Below, one piece after another: positions 21,839 to 33,861 of a stretch of 64,000 bases of DNA. Origin of the DNA: Amorphophallus konjac (taxonomy: Eukaryota; Streptophyta; Magnoliopsida; Alismatales; Araceae). Below the pieces are notes generated by a model, which ran no database searches, was not told the DNA's origin, and was given only the letters and a program-made list of their open reading frames with translations. Made by a program: the position numbers and the translations under genes. Positions within the stretch are counted from its first letter, which is position 1. Every line of letters begins with the position of its first letter. The stretch covers positions 310,470,740 through 310,534,739 of the forward strand of contig CM040120.1 of the NCBI GenBank assembly GCA_022559845.1, written 5' to 3'.

Positions 21839-24276
21839 TGATACGGGACGGGACTGAAAGGGCTAAGAGCTACGACTACAACGAAGTGCGGCCAGCACTC
21901 GCACGCCAAAGGCAAGCCGGGAGCTGACCTTCGTAGCGTTCCTCCGGGTGGAGGCGTCTCTCAACAAGAAATCCAAGCCCAACGACTGTCCCTAAGAGGG
22001 AAGCGCGGGGATCTCAGCGGCTAAGGAACCGCCGTACGACTAGGGGAGTCTAGTTCGAGCTCGGTGCTCATTAGGGGCACGGGACGGGTGCTCTCAACTC
22101 ACATTCACGCGGTGAATTACAAAATAGCTAGGATCCTACACGCTCACGCGACATATAGAATAGCATACTAGTAAAGCAAAGGAACAGAGTAGGAGCGTCG
22201 TGCATACCTCCACGCCTAGGCGTGGGGAAGAAACCCCGGCCGAGATCAACAACCCCGATACACATGACACATAATAATACAATGCCAACCAAAATGCCCA
22301 CTCCTCGTAGGGAGATAATAGGCTACAACAGTAGAATTTGGGGCTGCCGATGCACGGGCTGACGGGCGGCACTCGGTGAAGGATTGGCCGCGAGGAGGTT
22401 CCCGAACGGTAATCTGCCAATTCGCAGCAGCGCGCAGGTCGCCGGCGAACTCTACCACGAGCCGGTCCGGAGTCCGAATGGGACGCCGTCAGTGGGAGTG
22501 CGAAGCCAGGTCACAGGGGGACGCGTCGACCAAAGCGGGTGCGTAGATTCACAACGTGGTGGCCGTGAGGTCGTCTGCAATCCGTGACTGGTTTCCTGCA
22601 CACAGAACAGCGCGCTCGAGCGAGAAAATTAATAACTTAATGCTCCGGTGTGCGAACGTGATTCCGCTTGTGGGAGGACGACGGGGACTCGTAGCAGAAA
22701 CTTATGATCAAAGGGTTTGACCAGATTGCGTCGAGGTAAGCTGTGGTGGCTTCTGCAACATGTTGCTAGTACTGGGGTCAGACTGCACATGATCAGTCTA
22801 CGCGGTCCCACGAGAATGAACGCCACGCACAGCACGATCGTTGAAATGAGGCGAGACTTGCGGCGTTGGAAAGAGGATGAAAAGTTGTTCGAACCATCAG
22901 AAGATGAGCCTCATCACGTCACCAGGCTGGGCGAAGTCGCAACAGTGGTAAGCTTCTGTCCTCTGGGCGAGCAGTCGGACAGAGGTACGATGGCAGTGGT
23001 GAAATTTTCTGAAATGAGGTCGGAATCTGACAAAACCACCTGGGTTGGTTCCGGGACGCCAAGGGCTACAACGTTGAAGAAGAAGACTTGGGCAGAAAGC
23101 TGATGTAGAAATCGTGACAAGAACAACACCCAACTGCACCCTCTGGGCGGGTTGATTCGAATGGATTCTACGTAGTCGTGGGAGAACGGATGCCACGAAC
23201 AGTGCCGAAGTCTAAACAAGGCGTGACCACCTCTGGATCGAAGAGGACTCGGGGAGGAACAAACTCACAGAAGAACTCTCGGCCTGATTCGCACTGTGGA
23301 CGCCGGGGTCGCCTCTGCAATTAGGGATTCAATTCTGCCTCGGATCTGCAGGGTGCAGATTATCTTGATCTTCAAGCTTGATGGTGGAGATGAAGACGAG
23401 GGCTTGCGAGGGCGGCGTGGAGGAACATGGAGGATGGATGCCTTGGCGTCGCACAAAGGGGATGGGGAGTCGCACCCCAGGTTGATCCCGTCGCAGGAGC
23501 AAGGAGGAAGAGAGGGGGAACCTCGGCGTCGCACCGAGGGGTGGGGAGTCACACCCCGGGCTTGCTCCCGTCGCAGGAGCAAGGAGGAACATGGAGGAGG
23601 GCGCAGCCACCTTCAAGGAGAATCAGCAATTTTTTTTTCTTTCATTCATAATAATTCTCCAAAGAAAATACAATCCTTTTATATGGGGAGGGGAGATGCT
23701 AGGGTTGAAACCCTAGCCAAGAGGGAAAGAGGGGTGCGCATGGTGCTTGGGGGAAAAGGGGGGGGTGCGCAACTTTCCTAGATTCTAGGAGGAGATTGGG
23801 GAAGGGGGGCGGCCAAAGGAGGGAGGGAGTGGTCGACTGGGGAAGGGAGGAAAGGGGGGGTGTGCCCCTCTTCCTACAATCTAGGAGAGAGGGCGGCTGC
23901 CACCTTCCAAGAGGAGGGAAAGAGGGGGGGCGCCCAAAACCCTAACCCTAGGGAGGGGGGCGCAAATCCCTAGGTGGGCCAAGCCTTGGGTTGGGCAGCC
24001 ATGCCAAATGGGCCAAGGCTTGAACCAAGAAAGTGGCCCAGTAGACCTATCTCCTACCTAATAAGCATTAAATGACCCAACTAAAGCCTAATTGGCTCCA
24101 ATTGGCCTACAAAGGTCCACAAATAATAAAAAGTGTCCACGCAAGGACTAATCCAAGGCCCACCATGGCCTAAAGCATGAAGATAACTCCGCTAGTCCGC
24201 CAAGTGATCGCCGAGCCAAAGGGATGCCGGCGTGGTCCGTGTACTCCATCGTGAGCTGCGGCGCGTGTCCTCACCA
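21839..24276 (-). repeat. 5' LTR of element C
   Basis: It begins TGATACGGGACGGG and ends CCTCACCA next to the duplicated TACAG. It is colinear with 16759-19191. No coding region is supported; the open frames shared by both copies have no recognisable protein. Confidence 0.9.
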
Positions 24277-24281
24277 TACAG

Positions 24282-25578
24282 TCTATGAGGGTCTAAGTAT
24301 GGTGCGTCAGAGTCCCTGCTAATAGTATAATGAAATAAAAAGACTATGATTTGAAACCATGGCATGTTTTGAAAAAATTTAACTACCCCAATCATGACAA
24401 AATGAAGTAAAGGTCATCTAGATGCATAGGTTGCAGTGAATTGACAAGATAATATCTTTGATCTTTGATTAGGGCTAGGAATATGTATGTATGCATAAAC
24501 CCACTAAAACATGTAATTTATATTCTACAATGCATGAAATCAAATACAATCAGAGGGCTTTTATCCCTAACAAGATGTTTTAACCAATCATGAGATAACC
24601 TACCCTTTTATCTGAGCTTTAAACTTCTAATTTGAGTCTGAAAGACGTGCCTTAGTTCTCCTTTTCCAGTGATTTTCTAGCAACTTCCTGCTACTCTATC
24701 CTTCCAACCACTTGTCTTAAAGATGTGAAATTTTGAGGGTAAGAAGATGAAACTAAGGTGATCAAAAAGTTATAAAGGGTTGAATTCTAATTACCTCGTT
24801 TAGACGTCCTAACCTCTTGATCTTCAGGGGTCCTTTGCTCTGAATCTTGGGTTACTATGGTCGAACCAGCAACTTTGGAAACTTCAATCTCCTTGGTTGC
24901 TTGATCTCCTAGCATGAAATTTGGAGAACTATTAGTCTAAAGTATACTAAACAAAATCTTCTAAAGAACTTACCAGAAATTATATCTCCTTACCTTGATT
25001 CTTCATGAGCCAAAAGTAAGGGTCGCTCAGTTCAGAACTAGGTCCTATTTATAGGGTTTTGAAGATTAGATCGATTCTAGAGTCCTTAATTTACCAGAAC
25101 CTAATCCCTAAGAGTCTTTAGTAATGTTATAAACTCTCCCAAGTCGATCTCTTATAGATAAGATCCCAAAGTTCTAATCTTTTTGCTCGTTCTTTCACAG
25201 AATGTAACGCATCAAGACTGGTGCATTATATGGCTGTGGCGGTCGCACGATAGACCGCTACATCCAACGTGCACAGAGTTCAACAACAATCAAACTCTTT
25301 TGTTAATTATCCATATTATTATCCATAAAAATGGTATTTATCCTTAAAATAAGTAAATAGGCTAAATAACCTTCTAGAATATGGGCCAAACTTAATGGAC
25401 TTGGTTCTTAAACCTTTTAGATTTTATTTAAATAGGCTAGGTTAATTATTTAACATAATTGGGCCTTATAATGACTTATTAATCCAATAATCCTTTTATT
25501 AGTCTATTTATCACTTAAAAATTCTAGAAAGTTATATAAATAACTCAGAAATTATTACATAAATTCTGGGGCACTACA
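24282..25578 (-). repeat. 5' LTR of element A, second part
   Basis: It continues the LTR interrupted at 16758, matching 8793-10088 of the other LTR. It includes the TATA box at 25046-25053 and the CGGTCGCACGATAGACCG palindrome near 25240. It ends GCACTACA, followed by the target duplication GAAGT. Confidence 0.88.
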
Positions 25579-25588
25579 GAAGTCGTAC

Positions 25589-27577
25589 CGGTCGTCGCGT
25601 GCCGCGGAAGACCTGATCGCCGTACCTCCTAGCGTAGGCCTTCAGGTAGGCCTTATCACTGCTAGCTCGGGCTCGTACCACCCTGCCTCTCCGGGTCCAG
25701 TCCCGTACCTAGTCGATCGCCCATGTCACCCAGTCAATCTCCCCGCTCAGGCCCTTCGAGGATCGTCCGACCCGCTCGTCATCACGCGCCGGGAACTCCA
25801 CATCAGGCTTGTGCATGCCTCTAGTCCTCATGATCAGGCGGTGGTGGAGTGGCTCGATAATATTCATGCAGTGTAGCCATAGCTCCCATCCCGCGTACAC
25901 CTGGGCCGCCTCCACCCAGGGCTGTCCCTCATGACCCTCGTCACGGTATGGTGTCCAGCGCACCTGAAAAGGCATGCATTTAAGTCAGTATCAACATTTA
26001 TAAGGCATTTAAGTGCATTTAGAAGTCTTAGAGTTTAGAGGTTTACCGATGCATAGGGGAACGTGTCCATGTCATCCTGGATCGCCCGCATTAGGCGCCG
26101 CAGCGACCCTATGTCCCGAACCGCCATCCATCGTCTCGCGATGGGTACCTGGTCCGGATGTACCTCCCTTCCCCGCCCTAGGCCGGGGAGGTATAGATAG
26201 CACCATACCTGCATTAGTCAGATGTCAGCATATCATAATCATAATCATAAGTATAATCATAAGCATTTAGAGTCGAGCTTTTACTTGAAGTAAGGGTGAG
26301 AAGCCGCCCAGCATCGTCTACCGGTAGGTGATGCTCAGCGAGTCGAAGAGGAACGCCAGCACTGCGATGCCCCATGCATAACCTCTAGCTCCATCCAAGT
26401 CCCGCAGTAGTGGGAGGAGTCTGACACTCACTCCATCCGCCCTCGTCGTAAACAGAAGCTTCCCAAATAGTAGCATCAGGAAGCAGCAAAGGGTGATGTC
26501 TCCCCCTGGCCCCAGTCCCGCGGACACTCTCTCTCGGGCTCTTTCTGCCAATCTACCAAGATGCTCCTCTGGTAACTCTCCCACGGCTATCGCTGCTCCC
26601 CTATGTCCTAAACTCTCCTGAAGGGTCGCCCGTCCTAGCATCGATGAGTGGCGCCCTGGTCTCAATAGCTCTAGTCCGAGTAACTCCTGCGCCATCTCTC
26701 GGTAGTCTGCGTGTGTGGTCCCGGTCACCGGCGCTCCGTGCACTCTTAATCATGTGATCCTCGCGACATCCTCGAGCATCGGGATCATATGTCCCCATGG
26801 GAATAGAAAAGCCCGGCTGATCGGATCCCATCTCTCGTACATCGCATATAGCAATGTTGTGTTGATCCTCATCACCTCAATGCTGAGCAGCTCGCCAAAT
26901 CCCATCGCTGCTAGTCTCTCTCTCTGGTAGTCCGGCAATGCCAAGTATACTGCTCAGACTTGCAGCCAAGAAATCCAGGTCCGCCTCTTTCCCTGCATCC
27001 ATTTTTACAATCAAAGTCAGTCATCCATGTAGTTTATAATTCATATGTTGCATTCCATCTAAACAAAAAAAAAACAATAACTCACTCTACTTCCCAAGCG
27101 GTCGTCCCTAGACCATTTCTTATCCCCTAGCGGTCTTGTCCTAGACCGCCTGGTTCCCTAGCAGTCGCTGGAAGGACCGCTAGGAGCTTAGCGACCGAGC
27201 ATTGTTTACCCCATTTCCGCAAGCGTTGAAAATGGCCATAAAGGCCTACATAACAAATTAGTGGGTCCCCAGACCCATTCCCATGACATTCCCCACACAT
27301 GGATCATCTAAGAAAATTAAAAATAGGGTTTTTGGGGCAGACGGCCTACCTCCGACGATCGTCGCTCGGACGCCACCGCCGGTGTCTCCTCTGTCGTATA
27401 GAGCTCCTCTTCATCGCCAGTGGCCTCTCCAGGACCTTCCTCCGCCGTAGGGCCTTCGTCCATCGCCGTTTGGGCCGTCGGCCGTTCTTCCCCCTCCGGT
27501 GGGTTTACCGTCGCTGGACGCACTTCCTCCTCCTCTATCCGACGCCGGAAGCGCCGTAGGGCCCGTCTCTTCACCAT
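25589..27577 (-). pseudogene. plant mobile domain (PMD/MAIN-like) pseudogene, 5' exons
   Basis: PMD proteins are known from Arabidopsis MAIN/MAIL1 and from plant transposons, including extra antisense genes in Tat-type retrotransposons. Probable exons on the minus strand: 27577-27350 (MVKRRALRRFRRR, then acidic), 26992-26285, 26208-26047 and 25963-25589, with GT/AG junctions. Family signatures are MGFGELLSIEVMRINTTLL, ERWDP, PMLEDVARIT, LRDLDGARGYAWGIAVLAFL and VRWTPYRDEG. In-frame stops occur at 26954-26956 (TGA), 26750-26752 (TGA), 26318-26320 (TAG) and 25706-25708 (TAG). The two largest pieces share one frame, so these are point mutations. The gene continues at 6733-6002; element A separates the halves. 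Confidence 0.75.
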
Positions 27578-27599
27578 TTTGGGGAGGGGGTGGGTGTGA

Positions 27600-28896
27600 C
27601 ATGCACGGTGGTCGCCGGTGGGTCTCGATCGTCAGAGTGGAATATTGGGTTGATAGATTGAATGAATGGGGGAATGAACGGGCATTCTATTTTTTTTTGA
27701 ATTCACTCACAGTCATGTGGTCTATCGCCAGACCGTTTGGTCCCTCTTGGCGGTCTTCCCCTAGACCGTTTGTTATCTGAGTCCCCTCATCGAAGAATGT
27801 GAACCGCCTCGCCAATGCGGTCTATCACTAGACTGTTAGAGATCTTCTTGCGGTCTATCGTTAGACCGTTTTCTATGTTGCATATTGATGATGGTTGGGA
27901 ACGCTATATCCGCTTGATTCTTGGCTCTATTTTGGTATGGTTCACGTCTTATTTATGCCTTGTTGATGCCTTATGATCATTTTTTTGGATATAATTGTTG
28001 ATGGCTAACCCTTATTATTGTTGAATCATAAATGTTGTCACGCCATTATCTCGCCAGGCAGGTAAGTCAGGTAAGTATTCTGATCCCTAGTCCCTTAATG
28101 CATTACTATATGGTATCTATGATATATTATCTCGAGAAGGGGCTGGTCATTCATGTGTTCCGAGATCTGATGTTCCCCTTTAACAAAAATGATGATGATC
28201 TAGGTGCACATGTTTAATCGTTGGATAGGCCGCTAGGTTGGAGGAGTTGGGGGACGATAGTTCTGTCTTGCACGCCGTGGTTGCAGATTGTATCTTGACC
28301 CTGATTTATCCGGTCTAGTAATACTATTCTTGAGTATCTTCCTATTTTTATCTTTTCTTTGTATTTATTTTGATGATTTCTTTTATTTTAGCCCAGCATG
28401 CATCATACGCATCTTTGAGCATTCATGTGCCCTCATCTGTCTAGAGTGTCTCAATAATGGTGGATAGCTATGTATCCATGGTCTTAAGTAAGGAGAGTCA
28501 TTCCACTCTGGGTTGGAAGGTTTCCTTCGGTATATTTGCTCGGTTTGGTTAGCTGAAGATTCTTGTCTGGAGTTTCTTTGCTCGTCTCTTTAATTTTTTG
28601 TTCGCTCTGACTGCCTATCAGCTGTGCGTTCTAGTGAGGAGGTTGGTTGTGACTTTAGTTCCCTTAGTTATTAGTTCCTACAGGCATGTGTCATTCGGTT
28701 TGGCCGTTCTTTTTGATTGGTTCGGAGTTTTCTGAAAGATTCTTATCGCTCGTTGGTTGAAGAACGGGTGTCGGTTTACCTTGACGCCTGCTTTTCAGTC
28801 CACTCCGCTTCATTTTCGCTTCATCTCCATGTTCCATATCGCTTTCGCTTCACCTCCGCTCGTTCCCCTACAAAGAGGACATTAAGGAGGGACATC
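27600..28896 (+). other. non-coding 3' internal region of element G
   Basis: I see no gene. It lies upstream of the antisense PMD gene and so may contain its promoter. Palindromic boxes with GGTCTATCG-type cores occur at 27718-27870, and related ones at 27105-27185 inside the first PMD intron. The region ends in AAGGAGGGACATC, a polypurine tract just before the LTR start. Confidence 0.45.
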
Positions 28897-29184
28897 TGTT
28901 GACACCCGTTTTATGACCAATGAGTTGGGTCATCTCCTTATTTATATTTTATGATGTCTCGAGTTATTCACCGATTATTGGGTCATCTTTGGTCATTTTT
29001 GGGCTTATTTTATGGGTTATTCTCCCTGGTTGGGCCTAGTTCTACTGATTTCTCGTCATTTGAGCTTATTGGGCCTAGATAAGGGGCTAATAAGGATTTT
29101 ATTATGGATTAACTCGGGGATTTATCGGTCTTTGTCTCTTTTGCCTCGTCTGCTAGCTTAGCACGACCATTTGGTTGACGTTGG

Positions 29185-30135
29185 CGGTCCTTTGCTAGAC
29201 CGCTAGGAGGCAGAGAGTCCTATTGGGTTTCTTTGAGCTTATCTTTTTCTGGACAAATGAGCCATGCGGTCTATCGCTAGACCATTTTCTTGAGCCTTGC
29301 GGTCTATCGCAAGACCGTTTGGGGAGATAGAGAGTCCTGCTCTGTCTGTTCTTCCTCTACTTCACCGTGGTCGAGCTAGAGTCCTTGATTTGTTGATTTC
29401 TCTCTTGATAGAAGCTCTCAGAAGCTTCTGTATGTTTCTGTGGACTCTTGGGAGTATTATCTTCGAGATTTATCTAGTTTACAGTTTATTTTTATGTCAT
29501 TATCCTTCCAACTCGAACCTAGGGTTTGGGGTCTATAAATAGGACCCTTGATTTCATGACTTGAGGAGGAGATTTCTGGAGTTTGCCACAAAGTGTTGTT
29601 GCATTCTGGAGCGAGTACCAACCAGGGAGAAGCCGTTTCTACATCCATAAGGCTTCTGTTCTAGGGAGTATTAAGTTCCATTAGATGTCTTTGAGTCATT
29701 TCTCTCTTAGTTTCCCCCATTTCTCTTTGCATCATCATAGCATATTCCCTCTTCCTCTTTCACGTTCTCTACATTCACACCACATTTTAAAACATCCTCC
29801 TATCCTTTCCACACCCCACAGGGGTTAAAAAACCACCAACCCCCAGGTATTCACCCTTCCTTTTATGCACTTTAGTTTAATTGCATTATATATACTATAC
29901 TAGTCCAAGGGCTTATTGGGTCATTTTTCTTTGTGTCTACATTCTCTTGTAGGTTTACAGGGTTCATTGCACAAGGCCCCGCTCTTCTGGCCGGCCAGGA
30001 GGGGTGGAGATTCAAAGTTCCACGTTCCTGTTCTGGGTGCCCTTGCAGTCGTATGGAAGACCGTTTGCAGATCTCGGGCGATTTATCGTAGGACCATTTT
30101 TCGTCGTCTAGCGGTCGTCTGAAAGACCGTTTTCC
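29185..30135. repeat. palindromic GCGGTCTATCGNTAGACCG boxes in the G LTR
   Basis: Imperfect palindromes of about 22 bp, including GCGGTCTATCGCTAGACCA at 29266 and GCGGTCTATCGCAAGACCG at 29299, with more decayed ones at 29190, 30043, 30070 and 30110. The arms are complementary and the core GGTCTATCG is the same as in A, E and F. Confidence 0.75.
29534..29541 (+). promoter_or_regulatory. TATA box of G LTR
   Basis: TATAAATA in the context GGGGTCTATAAATAGGACC, about 640 bp into the LTR. Confidence 0.55.
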
Positions 30136-30659
30136 TTCCGCAACACCTGGTTTTCTCTCTCCTACGGGCGTGTGACTTTACTCAGCTCCTTCCTAGGTAC
30201 GTAGTGCGGTTTTGATGTGTTACTTACCTTGGTGGCGATCACATCATTTTTTATTTGGGCATTGTTCATCATCTTGCTTGTCTTCTTTTTATTTTAGTTT
30301 CTCCACACCCCCCGTGTGTGTTTCCTTTTATTCCTTTGCTCCACGCCCACGGTGTGTGTTTTTATTTCTCCTTTTTCATTTCTGCAATCTTGAGATGACA
30401 GGCCCACATGCTTCAATTTTATGTTGATTGCTTGAGCTAGTGCACCACTTGTTCATGCATATTTCACATCACTCAACACACATTCACACTATTGCGCTCT
30501 CATAAGTAAATAAAAACTATCAACATCGACTTGACTCATAACTCTACTAGGTCTTTGTGGGCACTAGAATCTGTAGGTGGGTGACCCAGAGAAGTGTGTA
30601 TGCCCACGATGTGCATTCATGTTATACCTCTCCTTCCCGCAATAGTGTTGCTGCAGACA

Positions 30660-30813
30660 CCTATAACACACAAAGTTAGAATAATAAAAGAACGTGGTCG
30701 CCAGAGGTTATTACCTGAACCTCACAAGGAAAATATGATCATAAATGGCTCTAAGCGGGGAGATGGTGGGGTCCCTTCTTCTCCATCCTCGGCCGACCAA
30801 GGGCGGAGAGCCC
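30660..30813. other. unassigned interval
   Basis: A short stretch between the presumed end of the G LTR and a possible new LTR start at 30814. I recognise nothing in it. Confidence 0.3.
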
Positions 30814-31635
30814 TGTTACGTCCCACGATGCCGAAGTCCTGGATACAATACTGAAGCTCACAAAAACACCAGAAGATATGCCGTTAGTTCTGGGAAGTGC
30901 AATACATGTTCTAAAAGTGTATTAAAGAAATAAGATGGTGGTGTGAATACCCGGGGTGGTGGGAAGGAGGGGTGGTCGAGACTTTCAGCCACCCACCTTC
31001 CCATTTGTTTTAAGATGAAAATCTCTGTATGGGGATCGAAGCATTCTAGTATGCAATGGAATGCAAATGGGGAAGGGGAAATGCGCAAGAAGCAAACAGT
31101 AAACACGAAAAAATATAAGATCAAACCCGGGAGGAGATCACCCTCATGACTGACCGGAGGTAGAGCTCGAAGATCACTCTCCAAAGTGCAACTTCATTTC
31201 CTCCGTCTCCCTACTCCGAAGCTCTAGCTCTTCCAGTCTTCCTGGTCATCGAGTTTTCTTCCAATGGTCCCTCTAAAATTGCCTTCTGAATGGCTCCCTC
31301 CGAAAGACCTCTCTCCGGCCGAGTCACCACCTCAATCCTCTCCCTAGGAGATCTCCCTCTCCAAAAGGTTCCCCCCCCATCTCCTCTCCTTGAAGTCCTT
31401 TTGACCTCCCTCTGGAAGGGTCGGACAACGTGGGCCAGATCGTGTGCGACGGGGCAGGATTAGTGCGGAGCGTGGCGGAAGAACGGGGCCACGTTCTTTG
31501 ACCGGCAGTTAAATGAAAGGCAGCCAAGGAGATGGCCATTCAAGGACATGGGCAGCCAGGTATGTGGCCTTCCAAGAAGATGGAGGGCGGCCAGGGTGTT
31601 GTCCTCCTACTCAGGTAGGCGGCCAACACAATTGC
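30814..31635 (-). mobile_element. possible gypsy LTR fragment X, interrupted by element F
   Basis: TGTTACGTCCCACG at 30814 resembles the plus-strand left ends of the other minus-strand gypsy LTRs here (TGTCACGCCCC in A and E, TGTAACGACCC in F). The segment then runs without a coding signal to 31635, where F begins. The other end of X would lie beyond the window. This rests on the terminal motif alone. Confidence 0.3.
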
Positions 31636-32769
31636 TGTAACGACCCAAGAATCTGATTACCGGGAAGGCCCGATAACCCGAGACTCGTACCGCCACCCAC
31701 GAGCCCGAAGACTCGGACGGGTTAGAAGGATGGTGTGGAGACTACACAAGTATCACAAATAATTACAGAAATTAAATAGTTTATATGGTTAATCAAGAAA
31801 TCAATTAACAATTTAATTAATACATGGTCCATGGGATATAATAAAATAAACAACAATAGTCCACGACTAGTACAGAGACACGAAAGAAAAGTACAGCTAC
31901 ACGGGACATACCCCGACTCTGACCTCTGGCACTAATGCTGGGCACCCGAACCATTCTGAGCCTCAGTCGCACTCCTCTGAGGCCGCGCGTCGCCTGAAAC
32001 ATGGTGAAAACACGCAGAGAATGAGTCTCAGAACAAGACTCAGTAGGGATCACTCAAACCCTACCTCGTAAAATGGGAAACCACTACGCTAGCGGTTTAA
32101 GCGAGTACCTCAAAAGTAACAGCCCTGCAACTATAACACCGGTCTCGCGGCACGAAAACTGACGCTCGGGCCACGTCGAAACAACCGGAGCTCAACGGTC
32201 AACCCGACCAAGACCCGAAGATCGAAGTCACAAGACTGACAATCTGTCACTCCCGACTCGACAGAAGTACCTCCCACTAGAAGCACAATCGGTAGCGTCC
32301 CCTGACGTCTTACACTGCACCGCAAGTGAACTTCCTGACGTGGTAGCGCCTACCAGAGGTACGGACACCGCACAAGAAACCACAAAGCAAGTGACTAGCT
32401 GGGGTCACGCTCGTCAGCGTGGGTCCAACCGCCCTCAACCACGTGTGCACACACAGACCATGTGTCCTAGGTCTGGCCTCTAACTGGTTTTCCCCTTAGT
32501 CAGACTCTGGCTACAGACGTGGGGCCCGACGGAAACCAATCTAAAAACCATCCTCAGGGTAAGCCCGTCCACCTACTCCCAGGTGGGACCAGCACACGCG
32601 TACTGGTAGGCTACGACTAGTGGACGGTCACTGAAGGAGTATACTCTCGAGTCAACGGAAAACAACGTGCGCATCCAACGACGTACGGGGACCATCCCAC
32701 GTATCGTCACCGTCGCACGGTGACCACAGTCGGAGAGGAAACGGGGTTGCAAACCACTCGGTGCAATCC

Positions 32770-33310
32770 TGAGCCTGGCGGTCTACTCTAGACGCGCCAC
32801 AGGCTCTGACGGTCTATCGTTGGACCGTCACGGCCATCTGATGGCCCAACACAGGCACATCAGACCCTCGATGTAAAAATGACTGTGACGGGCCTACCCT
32901 GGTGCGTCACAGGCCCTGACTCACTCAGCCCAGTGCGTCACAAGGCGCGAGGAAACTAACTGTGATGCGTGCCACTCGGTGCGTCACAGGTTGTAACGGA
33001 CCTACCCTGGTGCGTTACAGGTTGGGAACACATCAGCTCTGATGCTCCCACACAGGGGCGTTACAAGGCTCTAACGCGCCAGCCCTGGTGTGTCACAGAC
33101 CTTGACCCCCAATGGTCAAAACCCAACGGTCGACTGCCAACGGTCAAATCATCACCTGACGGTCCAACTCAGGCGCGTCACAACGCCCTGGCGGTCTATC
33201 GTGGGGCCGTTACACCCACGGACCACCGAGTTGGCCAAAATAGAGCTGTGACGCACCCACCCTGGGGCGTCACAAGATGTGACGGTCACAGGAAGGACCG
33301 TCACACCGAC
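32770..33310. repeat. array of palindromic CGGTC...GACCG / TGTGACG...CGTCACA boxes in the F LTR
   Basis: At least ten boxes occur in about 540 bp. Two carry the exact GGTCTATCG core (32811 and 33193). Others read TGTGACGGGCCTACCCTGG followed by TGCGTCACA, or GTGACGGTCACAGGAAGGACC. Spacers are unrelated. The boxes resemble those of A, E and G although the rest of the LTR does not. Confidence 0.78.
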
Positions 33311-33853
33311 CCGACGGTGAAACGGCGTGAAACACCCAAAAACACCAACCACGCCCCCATGCCTCCATAGGAGAGGGGGAAAACAAGGGGGAAGACCCCT
33401 AGGGACCCCTAGCATGCTTCTAAGCCACCAAAACCCCAATTCATGTCCTAAAAACATAGATCGGGCGAACTCTCCCCAAATCATGAAAAACCCCAACCCG
33501 GCATGAAAACCCCTCTCTCGGCCTCCCCTCGGCCTACAACTCACGAGAAAGGAACGCAAGAGGCTAGGGAACGTCACCCTACCTCGATCTCGCCTCGAGA
33601 CGTGCCGGATTGTCCACGAATCACAAAGAAAGCTTTTAGAGCCCTCGTTCCTTCATGATTCCCCACAAGCTTTACGCCGCCACGATCCCCTCGCCGTAGC
33701 CCACGTCGTCACGCCGTCGCCCCGCGCCGTCTGCAGCCGGAGGGGACACGCCGCAGTCGAATGGGAGAGAGAGGGGGACGGTTCTCACGGTGGGGGACGA
33801 AGAAGAAAGAGGAAGAAGAAGAAGAGAAAAAGAAAAAGGGAAAATATGGGGGG

Positions 33854-33861
33854 TATTTATA
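33854..33861 (-). promoter_or_regulatory. TATA box of F LTR
   Basis: TATAAATA on the minus strand, in the context TTTTCTATAAATACCCCCC. Confidence 0.5.

Larger units (their letters stand above)
16759..24276 (-). mobile_element. non-autonomous chromovirus-derived LTR element C, complete
   Basis: A 7.5-kb element with a perfect 5-bp target duplication TACAG (16754-16758 and 24277-24281). Its plus-strand ends are TGATRCGGGACGGG and GTCCTCACCA. Two near-identical LTRs of 2433 and 2438 bp enclose only 2.65 kb. The internal part codes for a degenerate protease-like region, an unrecognised central region, an integrase C-terminal module and a chromodomain. There is no reverse transcriptase, RNase H or integrase core, so it needs proteins from a partner. 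It is inserted in the 5' LTR of A. Confidence 0.93.
6805..25578 (-). mobile_element. Ty3/gypsy element A (Tekay/Del-like chromovirus), complete but decayed, host of element C
   Basis: A full element on the minus strand. A perfect 5-bp target duplication GAAGT (6800-6804 and 25579-25583) flanks ends that read TGTCACGCC...GCACTACA on the plus strand. The two LTRs are about 3284 and 3281 bp once the nested element C is removed. The internal part (10089-14774) carries a primer-binding site, gag-pol in one frame and a polypurine tract. It sits in an intron of the antisense PMD pseudogene of G. A sister copy, E, begins at 50491. Confidence 0.93.
28897..30659 (+). mobile_element. 3' LTR of element G (probable Tat-lineage Ty3/gypsy), right end uncertain
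   Basis: The LTR starts TGTTGACACCC after the polypurine tract AAGGAGGGACATC, a junction typical of Tat/Ogre-type elements. It has a TATA box TATAAATA at 29534-29541 and palindromic boxes at 29185-29320 and 30040-30135. I place the right end at GCAGACA (30659) because it gives a TG...CA element of about 1.76 kb. No second LTR or target duplication is available in the window, so the end is a guess. Confidence 0.5.
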
